Part shown: in pieces, positions 29,285-38,104 of the stretch | How the letters are laid out: every line of letters starts with the position of its first letter | How positions within the stretch are numbered: the first letter of the stretch is position 1 | Source of the DNA: Antribacter gilvus | GTDB taxonomy: Bacteria > Actinomycetota > Actinomycetes > Actinomycetales > Cellulomonadaceae | Length of the DNA stretch: 64,000 nucleotides | Assembly: GCF_003946865.1 (NCBI RefSeq) | Contig: NZ_QXTH01000012.1 | Location: forward strand, 81,526-145,525 | Direction of reading: 5' to 3' | The notes under the pieces: generated by a model | Database searches by the model: none | Told to the model about the DNA's origin: nothing | What the model saw: only the letters and a program-made list of their open reading frames with translations | Translations under genes and position numbers: made by a program

Positions 29285-30147
29285 GCGACCGACCCCCTCT
29301 CACGACGCTGCGCGACGATCTGCTCCACGAGCTGCTCCAGCTCGTCCTCCGGCACCCGGCGGTACCCGTCGGCCGTGACCGTGGCCACGACCGGGAAGAT
29401 GCGCCGCATCGTGTCCGGGCCGCCCGTCGCCGAGTCGTCGTCAGCGGCGTCGAAGAGCGCCTCCACGACGACGTGCACGGCGTCCTCGGCCGACAGGCCC
29501 GGCTTCCAGAGCTTCTTGAGCGCGCCCCGGGCGAAGATCGAGCCCGAGCCCACGCTGTGGTGGTCCCGCTCCTCGTACCGGCCGCCTGTGACGTCGTACG
29601 AGAAGATGCGGCCGTTGCCGCGGTCCAGGTCGTAGCCCGCGAACAGCGGCACCACCGCCAGGCCCTGCATGGCCAGGGGCAGGTTGCCCCGGATCATGGT
29701 GCCGAGCCGGTTGGCCTTGCCGTCCAGGGACAGCAGCGAGCCCTCGATCTTCTCGTAGTGCTCCAGCTCGAGCTGGAACAGGCGCACCACCTCGACGGCG
29801 ATGCCCGCCGTCCCGGCGATGCCCACCGCCGAGTACTCGTCCGCCGGGAACACCTTCTCCATGTCCCGGTTGGCGATCATCGAGCCCATCGTGGCGCGCC
29901 GGTCGCCCGCCATGACGACGCCGGACGCGGGCGCGCCCGGCTCGCCGAACGTGACCGCGACGATCGTGGTGGCGTGCGGCGCCAGCTCTGCCGGGTTCAC
30001 CGCGCCCGCCGTCCCGTGCGCCGTGGCGCGACGGCCCGGCAGCATCTCCGGGGCATGGTCGGCCAGGAAGTCGACGAAGGACGCCGACCCCGGCCGCAGG
30101 AACGCGTCCGGGAGCCGGCCCGAGGTGCCCTCACCCGCGCGGTGCAA
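29281..30147 (-). CDS. prcB: Proteasome beta subunit
   Basis: The 288-residue catalytic subunit. Autocleavage after Ala59 should expose Thr60 ([12 protein letters not shown]) as the nucleophile; [23 protein letters not shown] and the active-site SGS in AVGSGSIFA follow. The propeptide is 59 residues. The start is a TTG at 30147 immediately after the pup stop codon, with AAGGGCGG from the end of pup as ribosome binding site. It is coupled to prcA. Confidence 0.96.
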   Translation of the reverse strand: MHRAGEGTSGRLPDAFLRPGSASFVDFLADHAPEMLPGRRATAHGTAGAVNPAELAPHATTIVAVTFGEPGAPASGVVMAGDRRATMGSMIANRDMEKVFPADEYSAVGIAGTAGIAVEVVRLFQLELEHYEKIEGSLLSLDGKANRLGTMIRGNLPLAMQGLAVVPLFAGYDLDRGNGRIFSYDVTGGRYEERDHHSVGSGSIFARGALKKLWKPGLSAEDAVHVVVEALFDAADDDSATGGPDTMRRIFPVVATVTADGYRRVPEDELEQLVEQIVAQRRERGSVA

Positions 30148-30345
30148 CTACTGACCGCCCTTCTGCACAAAGCCACGGACGAACGACTCGGCGTTGGTCT
30201 CCAGCACCTCGTCGATCTCCTCGAGCAGCGCGTCCACCTCAGCGTCACGCTGCTGCGGCTGACCGGCGGCTGCTGCCGGTGCCTGGTCGTCGTCGTCCGG
30301 CGTACGGTCCTCGTTCGAGGGGTTGATGCGTTCCTGACCTGCCAT
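30148..30345 (-). CDS. pup: Prokaryotic ubiquitin-like protein Pup
   Basis: The 65-residue protein tag is mostly disordered and acidic, with a helix-forming segment EVDALLEEIDEVLETNAESF that binds the Arc coiled coils, and the C-terminal GFVQKGGQ. The final Gln must be deamidated to Glu by Dop before ligation by PafA. The start at 30345 follows AAGGAGG; a longer upstream frame lacks Pup character. It stands between dop and prcB, the normal order. Confidence 0.97.
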   Translation of the reverse strand: MAGQERINPSNEDRTPDDDDQAPAAAAGQPQQRDAEVDALLEEIDEVLETNAESFVRGFVQKGGQ

Positions 30346-30426
30346 GATCGCCTCCTTGGTGGTACTGCCAGCGACCTTGCGAGCCGCTGGTCCGGTAAGC
30401 CTAGGACGAGACGCCGACATTGCGCC

Positions 30427-32118
30427 CTAGCCGGGACCCGAGAGTCCGGCCAGCAGCGTGCGGGCGTCGGGGCTGGCGTCGAGCAGGGCGCCGATCAGGC
30501 GCCGCGTGCCGCGCGTCGGGTCGAGCATCGGCACCCGCTGGAGCGTCTGCGAGCCGTCCACGTCGAAGATGACCGAGTCCCAGCTCGCGGCCGAGACCTC
30601 GTGGCCGTACCGCGCCATCACCTCGCCGCGGAAGTAGGCGCGCGTGTCCGTGGGCGGGTGGTGCACGGCGTGCCCCACGCTGCGCTCGTCGACGAGCCGC
30701 TCCACCGCGTCCCGCGCCAGGAGCCTGTGGTAGACGCCCCGCTCCGGCCGCACGTCGGACCACTGCAGGTCCATGGCGTGGAGCCGGGGGTGCGACCAGT
30801 CCAGACCGTCCCGCGAGCGGAACCCGTCGAGCAGCCGGAGCTTGGCGACCCACTCGACCTCGCGGGCGCACGACGGCGGGTCCACCGCGAGCCGCTCGAG
30901 CACCGAGCTCCAGCGGCCGAGGACGGCGTCCGAGTCGTCGTCGCTGCCCAGCACCTTGAGCGCCCGGCGGACCACGTCGACGTAGGCGTCCTGAAGCTGC
31001 AGCGCGGTCATGGTGCCGCCCGACGCGAGCTCGAGCGGCTCGCCGAGCGTCAGGTCCCGGGAGACCTTCTGGACGTCGCTCACCGGGTCGGCCAGGCGCA
31101 GGGCGGCCAGCTCGGAACGCGCCGGAACTCCCGCCTCGGCCAGCTCGTCCAGGTGCTCCAGCACCCACAGCACCAGCGACGTGCTGCCCGTCTTGAGGTA
31201 GGTGGCCACCTCGAAGAGGTTCGCGTCGCCGAGGATCAGGTGGAGGCGGCGCCAGCGCTGCCGGTCCGCGTGCGGCTCGTCGCGCGTGTTCACGATCGGC
31301 CGCCGCAGGGTGGTCTCGAGGCCCACCTCCGCCTCGATGTAGTCGGCCCGCTGCGACAGCTGGAACCCCGCGTCGCCGCCGGCCACCCCCAGGCCGACCC
31401 GGCCGGACCCGGCGAAGACCTGACGCGTCACGAGGAACGGCGTGATGAGCTCGGCCAGCACGGTGAACGGCAGGGCGCGGTCGACGAGGTAGTTCTCGTG
31501 GGTGCCGTAGCTGGCCCCCTTGCCGTCCACGTTGTTCTTGTAGAGCGCGACCTCGCTGCCCGGCACGTTCGCGAGCTCGCGTGCGGCGGCCAGCATGACG
31601 CGCTCTCCGGCCACGTCCCAGCGCACGAGGTCGAGGGGGTTGGTGACCTCGGGCGACGAGTACTCGGGGTGGGCGTGGTCCACGTACAGGCGCGCACCGT
31701 TCGTCAGGATGACGTTGGCCGCGCTCGGGTCGTCGTACGGCTCGTCCGACGTGGCGGGCCGCTCCACGTCCTGCAGCGGGCCGCGACGCCGCGTCCGGTT
31801 CGTCAGGCCGCCGCCACCGCGCGCGACAGCCGGCATCTCGCCCGTCGACGGCCCGGAGGGCGCCGGCCGGGCCGGGTCGTCGGTGATCATCGAGGGGTGC
31901 GCCGACGCCCGGTCGAGGTGGAAGCCCCGCGCGTCCTGCAGCGGGTCCTCGTCGTCGTAGTCCCACCGGGCCTTGGAGCGCGCCCCGTCGTCCCGCGCCG
32001 CCAGCGCCCGGTAGGTCGTCACCACCTGGCTCGACAGCAGCATGGGATTGGCCAGAGGGCGCCCCGGCTGCAGCACCCCGTACTCGGTCTCGATGCCCAT
32101 CACGCGACGCACGCTCAC
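30427..32118 (-). CDS. dop: Deamidase of Pup / depupylase with long Dop loop
   Basis: The PafA paralogue that deamidates Pup and removes it from substrates. The start chosen, GTG at 32118, gives VSVRRVMGIETEYGV, matching the usual Dop N-terminus; GTGs at 32127 and 32124 are alternatives. Asp147 in LYVDHAHPEYSSPEV is the catalytic residue; LYKNNVDGKGASYGTHENYL and NTRDEPHAD follow. The loop specific to Dop (about residues 66-135) is longer than I recall for the mycobacterial enzyme, making the protein 563 residues. It is 87 bases after arc and 81 before pup. Confidence 0.95.
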   Translation of the reverse strand: MSVRRVMGIETEYGVLQPGRPLANPMLLSSQVVTTYRALAARDDGARSKARWDYDDEDPLQDARGFHLDRASAHPSMITDDPARPAPSGPSTGEMPAVARGGGGLTNRTRRRGPLQDVERPATSDEPYDDPSAANVILTNGARLYVDHAHPEYSSPEVTNPLDLVRWDVAGERVMLAAARELANVPGSEVALYKNNVDGKGASYGTHENYLVDRALPFTVLAELITPFLVTRQVFAGSGRVGLGVAGGDAGFQLSQRADYIEAEVGLETTLRRPIVNTRDEPHADRQRWRRLHLILGDANLFEVATYLKTGSTSLVLWVLEHLDELAEAGVPARSELAALRLADPVSDVQKVSRDLTLGEPLELASGGTMTALQLQDAYVDVVRRALKVLGSDDDSDAVLGRWSSVLERLAVDPPSCAREVEWVAKLRLLDGFRSRDGLDWSHPRLHAMDLQWSDVRPERGVYHRLLARDAVERLVDERSVGHAVHHPPTDTRAYFRGEVMARYGHEVSAASWDSVIFDVDGSQTLQRVPMLDPTRGTRRLIGALLDASPDARTLLAGLSGPG

Positions 32119-32205
32119 ACGCACCACCCTAAGCCTGGGACCTCTTGCTGGTCGGTGACGGCCCGCGCCCGCCGGTTCCGGCGGGCGCGGGCCTCGGTCG
32201 GCGTC

Positions 32206-33870
32206 CTAGAGGTACTGGCCCGTGTTCTGGACGGTGTCGATGGTGCGCGGCGTGGCACCCTCGCCCTTCTTCTGGACGATCGTGCGGATGAAGACGATGC
32301 GCTCGCCCTTCTTGCCGCTGATCCGCGCCCAGTCGTCGGGGTTCGTGGTGTTGGGCAGGTCCTCGTTCTCCTTGAACTCGTCCACGCACGCCGACAGCAG
32401 GTGCTCCACGCGGATGCCCTTCTGCCCGGTGGCGAGGAAGTCCTTGATCGCGGACTTCTTCGCCCGGTCCACCACGTTCTGGATCATGGCGCCCGAGTTG
32501 AAGTCCTTGAAGAACAGGGTCTCCTTGTCACCGCTCGCGTAGGTGACCTCGAGGAACTGGTTCTCCTCGTCCTCCGCGTACATGCGCTCCACCACCGAGG
32601 TGATCATCCCGTCGAGGGCGGCATCGATGCTGCCGCCGTACTCGGCGATGTCCTCCGGGTGGATCGGCAGGTCGTCCGTGAGGTACTTCGCGAAGATCTC
32701 CTTGGCGCCCTCGGCGTCCGGCCGCTCGATCTTGATCTTCACGTCGAGACGGCCCGGGCGCAGGATCGCCGGGTCGATCATGTCCTCACGGTTGGACGCG
32801 CCGATGACGATCACGTTGTCCAGCCGCTCGACGCCGTCGATCTCGGCGAGGAGCTGCGGGACGATCGTGGTCTCCACGTCGGACGACAGGCCGGTCCCGC
32901 GGGTGCGGAACAGCGACTCCATCTCGTCGAAGAAGACCACCACGGGCATGCCCTGCGACGCCTTCTCCCGCGCACGGGCGAAGATCAGGCGGATGTGGCG
33001 CTCGGTCTCGCCCACGTACTTGTTGAGCAGCTCCGGGCCCTTGACGTTGAGGAAGTAGCTCTTCTTCGCCCCCGGGTGGTCGCCGTTCTTCTTCGCGACC
33101 ATCGCGGCGAGCGAGTGCGCAACGGCCTTGGCGATGAGGGTCTTGCCGCAACCGGGCGGGCCGTACAGGAGCACGCCCTTGGGCGGCCGCAGCCCGTGCT
33201 CCCGGAACAGGTCGGGGTGCGCGAACGGGAGCTCGACAGCGTCCCGGATGGCCTCGATCTGGGGGCCCAGACCGCCGATGTCCGTGTAGTCGATGTCGGG
33301 GACCTCTTCGAGGACGAGCTCCTCGACCTCGGACTTGGGCACGATCTCGAAGACGAACCCGCTGCGGACGTCCACCGTGAGGGAGTCCCCCACGCGGAGC
33401 GGAGCGCCCACCACGGAGCCGGCGAGGCGCACGACGCGCTCCTCGTCCGCGCGCCCGACGACGAGCACACGGTCTCCCTCGAGCACCTCCTTGACGGTGA
33501 CGAGCTCGCCGGTCTGCTCGTACCCGCCCGCGGAGACGACGGTCATGGCCTCGTTGAGCTTGACCTCCTGGCCGGGGCGCAGCCGGGCCGTGTCCAGACC
33601 AGGGCTCGCGGCCACGTGCATCTTGCGACCGGCCGTGGAGATGTCGATGGTCCCGTCACCGTGCGCCGACAGGAAGGTGGCGTAGGTTCCCGGCGGCTTG
33701 GCCAGGTCGTCGAGCTGCTTCTTGAGCTCGACGATCTGGTCGCGCGCCGCCCTGAGGGCGTCTGCGAGTCGCTCGTTCTTGGCCGAGAGAAGCGCGATCT
33801 GACGCTCATGGTCGCGGTGAGGTGTCGATCCGGTATCGGGAAGGTTGTACCCAGATGTGTTGTCGGTCAT
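32206..33870 (-). CDS. arc: Proteasome-associated AAA ATPase (Arc/Mpa)
   Basis: The 554-residue hexameric ATPase recognises Pup, unfolds pupylated proteins and feeds them to the proteasome. An N-terminal coiled coil (about 18-60) binds Pup, two OB domains follow (about 62-190), then the AAA domain with Walker A GPPGCGKT near 240, Walker [10 protein letters not shown] and the arginine-finger region near RPGRLD. It ends in GQYL, the motif that docks into the proteasome alpha ring. The ATG at 33870 follows GGGGAAG. A damage-type promoter motif lies 63-85 bases upstream. Confidence 0.97.
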   Translation of the reverse strand: MTDNTSGYNLPDTGSTPHRDHERQIALLSAKNERLADALRAARDQIVELKKQLDDLAKPPGTYATFLSAHGDGTIDISTAGRKMHVAASPGLDTARLRPGQEVKLNEAMTVVSAGGYEQTGELVTVKEVLEGDRVLVVGRADEERVVRLAGSVVGAPLRVGDSLTVDVRSGFVFEIVPKSEVEELVLEEVPDIDYTDIGGLGPQIEAIRDAVELPFAHPDLFREHGLRPPKGVLLYGPPGCGKTLIAKAVAHSLAAMVAKKNGDHPGAKKSYFLNVKGPELLNKYVGETERHIRLIFARAREKASQGMPVVVFFDEMESLFRTRGTGLSSDVETTIVPQLLAEIDGVERLDNVIVIGASNREDMIDPAILRPGRLDVKIKIERPDAEGAKEIFAKYLTDDLPIHPEDIAEYGGSIDAALDGMITSVVERMYAEDEENQFLEVTYASGDKETLFFKDFNSGAMIQNVVDRAKKSAIKDFLATGQKGIRVEHLLSACVDEFKENEDLPNTTNPDDWARISGKKGERIVFIRTIVQKKGEGATPRTIDTVQNTGQYL

Positions 33871-33932
33871 GACTTCCCCAATCGTCAGGGCCCGGGAGGC
33901 GACCCTACGACAGGACCGCCTCCGAGAACAGC

Positions 33933-33955
33933 ACTCTAGGCGCAGTCACTGACAG
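33933..33955 (-). promoter_or_regulatory. RecA-independent DNA-damage promoter motif (RecA-NDp/PafBC type) upstream of arc
   Basis: On the minus strand the sequence reads CTGTCAGTG, eight bases (ACTGCGCC), then TAGAGT. This fits the RecA-NDp consensus as I know it, tTGTCRGTG-N8-TANNNT, which is bound by the PafB-PafC activator in mycobacteria. The predicted transcript would start near 33925 and give a leader of about 55 bases for arc. A second -10-like hexamer TAGGGT lies closer to the gene. The match is seen; activity is inferred. Confidence 0.7.
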
Positions 33956-34100
33956 TCGAGCCTGTGGAACACGCGTCCGAGGCGAAAGGGGTAGCCGATC
34001 GTGACAACGCGTCCGCCGCGTCCAGCCCCGTGGACGGGCGGCGTTCTCCCAGCGCGAACATCCGCGCCCGCGGCGCGCCGGACGCCGGGCGGCCCGTGCG

Positions 34101-35150
34101 CTACTCCGGCGCCTGACCCACGTCGCGGCGCACGCGGCGCAGCTTCTTGTCCGACACGGCACGCTCCCCCAGGTCCTCCGGCGACCACTCGGCGTCCGGC
34201 GTGGTCGGGTAGGCCCCCTTGGCGGGCCGACGGCGGCGCTCGGGCGCCTCGACACCGTCGGCCATCCGGCGGGCCGTGATGAGGAAGCCGGTGTGCCCGA
34301 TCATCCGGTGCTCCGGGCGCACGGCCAGGCCCTCCAGGTGCCAGCCGCGCACCATGGTCTCGAACGCCTGGGGCTCGGCGAAGCGTCCGTCGAGCCGCAA
34401 GTCCTCGGCGGTGCGCGACAGCTGGGTCGTGGTCGCGACGTAGCAGATCAGCACGCCGCCGGGCGCGAGCGCCGTGGCGACGGCGTCCACGTTCTCCCAC
34501 GGCGCGAGCATGTCGAGCACGACGCGGTCCACGCTGCCCGGCTCCGCGACCGTTGGCAGCACGTCGGCGAGGTCTCCCACGGAGAGCTGCCAGGCAGGGT
34601 GCGGCCCGCCGAAGAACATCTCCACGTTGCCCCGCGCGATCGCCGCGAAGTCCTCGCGCCGCTCGATCGAGTGGAGCTCGCCCGCGTCGCCCACGGCCCG
34701 CAGCAGCGACATGGTGAGCGCGCCGGAGCCGACGCCGGCCTCGACCACGCGCGCACCCGGGAAGATGTCGGCCATCGTGACGATCTGGCCCGCGTCCTTG
34801 GGGTAGACGACCGCGGCGCCGCGCGGCATGGAGAGCACGTAGTCGCTGAGCAGCGGGCGCAGCGCCAGGTACTCGATGCCCGCGGTGTTGGTGACCACGG
34901 AGCCCTCGGGCTTGCCGATCAGGTCGTCGTGCGTGAAGTAGCCCTTGTGCGTGTGGAACGTGGCCCCGGGTGCGAGGCGGATCGTGTGCAGCCGCCCGCG
35001 CGGGTCGGTCAGCTGGACCTTGTCGCCCACGCGGAACGGTCCGCGGCGCAGCTCGGCACCGGTCGCGCCGCCCCGTGGCTCAGGTGCGGCGAGCGGCGCA
35101 GGGGGAGTCTCGCTGGGAGTCTCGGTGGGCGTGTCGGTCTCGGAAGTCAC
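34101..35150 (-). CDS. trmI: tRNA (adenine-N1)-methyltransferase TrmI
   Basis: A 349-residue SAM-dependent enzyme that methylates A58 in the T loop of tRNA. The N-terminal small domain (GPFRVGDKVQLTDPRGRLHTI) precedes the Rossmann fold with VVEAGVGSGALTMSLL, the acidic IERREDFAAIARGN and the catalytic-loop region VVLDMLAPWENV. The C-terminal 60 residues are a charged tail. The start is a GTG at 35150 without a clear ribosome binding site. Its position next to arc/mpa and a RecB-like gene is as I recall from M. tuberculosis (Rv2118c). Confidence 0.92.
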   Translation of the reverse strand: MTSETDTPTETPSETPPAPLAAPEPRGGATGAELRRGPFRVGDKVQLTDPRGRLHTIRLAPGATFHTHKGYFTHDDLIGKPEGSVVTNTAGIEYLALRPLLSDYVLSMPRGAAVVYPKDAGQIVTMADIFPGARVVEAGVGSGALTMSLLRAVGDAGELHSIERREDFAAIARGNVEMFFGGPHPAWQLSVGDLADVLPTVAEPGSVDRVVLDMLAPWENVDAVATALAPGGVLICYVATTTQLSRTAEDLRLDGRFAEPQAFETMVRGWHLEGLAVRPEHRMIGHTGFLITARRMADGVEAPERRRRPAKGAYPTTPDAEWSPEDLGERAVSDKKLRRVRRDVGQAPE

Positions 35151-35207
35151 GACGGACCAGTCTACCGGCGGCTGCCCGCCCCGGCTCTGCCCCCTGCTGC
35201 GGGCCGC

Positions 35208-36383
35208 TCAGCCCTTGCCGCGGAGGGCGCGCGCGACGGTCGAGAGGTCGAGCACCCCGGTGACCCGGCCGCCGTCGGTCACCGGGACCAGACGAGCTCC
35301 CCCGGACGTCGCCGCGAGGTGCGTGAGCAGGGCCTGGCCCGCCAGGCCCGCGTCGACGGCCGAGCCCGCGACGAACGGCACCGCCACCGCCTCGACGCCC
35401 GTGGTCGTGGCGGTGGCCGGCGGCACCTGCGCCGCGGCGTCGTCGTCCACCACGGCGATCGCCGTGCCGTCCTCGTCCACCACGACCACCGCGGTGCCCG
35501 ACGTCGCGAGGGCTGCGGCCTGCGCCACCGACGAGCCGAGCGGGACGGTGGTCGCAGGGACCGCGAAGCCCGCCGCGGTGAAACCCGCCACGACCTCCCG
35601 CCGCCGTCCGTTGACGATCGCCGCCCCGGCCCCTGACCACAGGAACGCCGAGAGGAGGGCCGACCACAGGACGGTGGTCAGGCTGGGGCTCCGGCCCTCC
35701 ACGTACGGCCACAGGATGGCCCAGACCAGCACGGCCACCGCCACCACCCGGCCGGCCCACCCCGCCACGACGGAGCCGCGGGAGCGGGAGCCCGTCGCGG
35801 CCCAGACGGCCGACTCCAGGATCTGGCCGCCGTCGAGCGGGAGGCCGGGCAGCAGGTTGAAGACGCCCACGAAGGTGTTGGAGAGCGCCGCCGCGTAGAG
35901 CAGCAGGGTGGGCACCGAGAGCACGGGCTGAGCAAGGTAGAGCGCCCAGAAGACCGCGGCGAGCGCCAGGTTGGTCAGCGGTCCCACGACGGCGACGAGG
36001 AAGCCGTCGCGCGGCCGGGACAGGCCGCCGGTGTAGGCGGTGTGGCCGCCCCACAGCGTGACCGCCAGCTCCGTGACCTGCTGGCCCCGGGCGCGCGCCA
36101 CGAGGGCGTGCGAGGTCTCGTGGAGGAACACGGAGCCGAACAGGAGGAGCACGAACGCGAAGGCCACGACGTACACGCCTGCCCCCAGCTCCGGGGCGAT
36201 GGCCTGCACGTTCGGCGCGAACAGCAGCGTGAGCACCGCGGCGGCGAGGAACCAGGACGGGGTGATCACCACGGGGGCACCCGCGACACGGCCCACCACC
36301 CACCCACGGGAGCGGCCCGGCAAGGGGGCGGGGGTCGGCGTGGCGGCCGGGCGCGCGGCGGGGCCGGTGTCGTCGGAGGTCAC
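35208..36383 (-). CDS. Site-2 protease family zinc metalloprotease (Rip3-like) with CBS-like C-terminus
   Basis: A 391-residue intramembrane metalloprotease. Zinc ligands are in HETSH (88-92) within the third hydrophobic segment and in NLLPGLPLDGGQILE, the second S2P motif. Six or so membrane helices precede a C-terminal part (about 275-391) resembling CBS repeats, as in the Rip3/SpoIVFB group, which may sense nucleotides. It would cut membrane-bound regulators such as anti-sigma factors; the target is unknown. The GTG start at 36383 is divergent from the RecB-like gene, 68 bases away. It begins the 31-kb minus-strand run. Confidence 0.88.
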   Translation of the reverse strand: MTSDDTGPAARPAATPTPAPLPGRSRGWVVGRVAGAPVVITPSWFLAAAVLTLLFAPNVQAIAPELGAGVYVVAFAFVLLLFGSVFLHETSHALVARARGQQVTELAVTLWGGHTAYTGGLSRPRDGFLVAVVGPLTNLALAAVFWALYLAQPVLSVPTLLLYAAALSNTFVGVFNLLPGLPLDGGQILESAVWAATGSRSRGSVVAGWAGRVVAVAVLVWAILWPYVEGRSPSLTTVLWSALLSAFLWSGAGAAIVNGRRREVVAGFTAAGFAVPATTVPLGSSVAQAAALATSGTAVVVVDEDGTAIAVVDDDAAAQVPPATATTTGVEAVAVPFVAGSAVDAGLAGQALLTHLAATSGGARLVPVTDGGRVTGVLDLSTVARALRGKG

Positions 36384-36451
36384 ACCGCTCAGGCTAGCCG
36401 CCTGTGGAGAGATCCCCGGGACTGTCGGTGGACCGCCGTAGGGTTGCGGGC

Positions 36452-37381
36452 ATGACGATCACCGTGGGGACGGAACTCGCCGGCGGGACGCCGGGCAGCA
36501 CCGCAGGGCCGGCGGCCGCCGTGCCGGGTGAGGTCGCTGCGCCTTCCCGTCCGCCGGCGCTGTCCCCCTCACGGGCGAACGACTACATGCAGTGCCCGCT
36601 GCTCTTCCGGTTCCGCACGGTGGACCGGCTGCCGGAGCCACCGAGCGCGGCCGCCGCCCGTGGCACCCTCGTCCACTCGGTGCTCGAGCGGCTGTACGAC
36701 GCGCCGCTGGGCGAGCGCACCCTGGCCGCCGCGCAGGCGCTCCTGCCGGGCGAGTGGGACCGCCTGCTCGAGGCGGAGGACCGGTACACGCAGCTGTTCA
36801 CGGACGGTGTGGGCCCGGACGGGCAGGACCTCGCGGGCTGGCTCGCCGGCGCGGGGGCGCTGCTCGGCACCTACTTCACGCTGGAGGACCCGAACCGGCT
36901 GGAGCCGCGCGAGCGGGAGCTCCTGGTCGAGAGCCGGCTGGAGGACGGGCCTCTGCTCCGCGGCATCGTGGACCGGCTGGACGTGGCGCCCGACGGGGCG
37001 GTGCGGGTCGTGGACTACAAGACGGGCAAGTCGCCGCGGCCGGGCTACGAGGGCTCGGCCCTGTTCCAGATGCGCTTCTACGCGCTGGTGCTGTGGCGCG
37101 AGCGCGGGGTGCTGCCCAAGATGCTCCAGCTCGTCTACCTCGGCGACGGTCAGGTGCTGCGTGGCGAGCCCACCGAGGACCACCTGCGGCACACGGAGCA
37201 GAAGATCCGCGCCGTCTGGTCGGCGATCGAGCAGTCCGCCCGGACCGGCTCGTGGCCCACCCGCAAGAGCAAGCTCTGCGGCTGGTGCGCCCACCAGGAC
37301 GTGTGCCCAGAGTTCGGCGGCACGCCGCCCGAGATCCCGGAGGGCGCGGTGCGGCTGCGGCTGGGGATCGACGCGGGCTGA
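36452..37381 (+). CDS. RecB-family PD-(D/E)XK nuclease with Fe-S cysteines
   Basis: A 309-residue single-domain nuclease related to the RecB/AddB C-terminus (PDDEXK_1). It begins its fold at LSPSRANDYMQCPLLFRFR; the catalytic GIVDRLDV and VVDYKTGK are present, with QMRFYALVLW. One Cys near the N-terminus and CGWCAHQDVC at the C-terminus form the 4Fe-4S site of AddB-type nucleases. Likely acts in DNA repair. The first 35 residues are low complexity. It converges on the HAD gene, six bases apart. The adjacent trmI/arc setting is conserved. Confidence 0.9.
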   Translation: MTITVGTELAGGTPGSTAGPAAAVPGEVAAPSRPPALSPSRANDYMQCPLLFRFRTVDRLPEPPSAAAARGTLVHSVLERLYDAPLGERTLAAAQALLPGEWDRLLEAEDRYTQLFTDGVGPDGQDLAGWLAGAGALLGTYFTLEDPNRLEPRERELLVESRLEDGPLLRGIVDRLDVAPDGAVRVVDYKTGKSPRPGYEGSALFQMRFYALVLWRERGVLPKMLQLVYLGDGQVLRGEPTEDHLRHTEQKIRAVWSAIEQSARTGSWPTRKSKLCGWCAHQDVCPEFGGTPPEIPEGAVRLRLGIDAG

Positions 37382-37387
37382 CCTCGC

Positions 37388-38062
37388 TCAGGCGAGGAGG
37401 TCCACGACCTCGCCCGAGGCGATCCGCGCGAGCACGCCCAGGTCCACCTGCTCGAGGGACCGCGCCCGGCTGAGGCCGGGCCGCTCCTCGACGGGGACCA
37501 CGGCCTCGACGCCGAGCGTGCGCGCACCGGACGCCACGGCCGACGAGATGCCGACGGGCGAGTCCTCGATCGCGACACACTCCTCGACCGGCACGCCGAG
37601 CAGGCTCGCTGCGGTGAGGTAGGGCTCAGGGTGCGGCTTGCCGTGGGTCACCTCGTCACCCGTGACCAGGTACGAGAACGTGTCCGCGGGCGCGCCCGCC
37701 GCGACGGCCTCGGCCTGGCTGCGGTACGACATCGTCACGACGGCGCACGGCACGCCCGCCGCCCGGAGGTCGCCCAGGAGCGTGAGGACGCCCGGGCGCC
37801 ACGGCACCTCCACGCGGAGCCGCGCGTTGACCCGGTCGACCAGCCACGCCACGATCTCGGCGGGCTCCATCGGGACGCCCGCGGCCTGCAGCCGGGCGCC
37901 CGTCACCAGGAGGGTCTGCCCCACGACGCCCAGCGCGTCCTCGTGCGTCCAGGCTCCACCGTGCTGGGCGACGAGCTCGTGCTCCGCCTGCATCCAGTAG
38001 GGCTCGCTGTCGACCAGGGTGCCGTCCATGTCGAACAGGACGGCGGCGGGGAGATCAGTCAC
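37388..38062 (-). CDS. HAD-family phosphatase (beta-phosphoglucomutase/phosphatase type)
   Basis: A 224-residue haloacid-dehalogenase hydrolase. Motif I is FDMDGTLVDSE with nucleophile Asp11 and acid/base Asp13, motif II is the Thr/Ser of VVTMSYRSQ, Lys is in HGKPHPEPYL, and motif IV is AIEDSPVGI. The helical cap after motif I indicates subclass I, acting on small phosphorylated sugars or similar. The GTG start is at 38062. It follows the giant surface-protein gene by 42 bases; no functional link is evident. Confidence 0.9.
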   Translation of the reverse strand: MTDLPAAVLFDMDGTLVDSEPYWMQAEHELVAQHGGAWTHEDALGVVGQTLLVTGARLQAAGVPMEPAEIVAWLVDRVNARLRVEVPWRPGVLTLLGDLRAAGVPCAVVTMSYRSQAEAVAAGAPADTFSYLVTGDEVTHGKPHPEPYLTAASLLGVPVEECVAIEDSPVGISSAVASGARTLGVEAVVPVEERPGLSRARSLEQVDLGVLARIASGEVVDLLA

Positions 38063-38104
38063 GGGCGCAGCCTACGTGGCGCCGTCCGGCCCCGGCGCCA
38101 CCGC

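Noticed and set aside
29473..33939. A 1488-codon open frame on the plus strand across the proteasome genes
   Set aside because: It is antisense to prcB, pup, dop and arc, all of which have firm family motifs; the frame has shadow composition.
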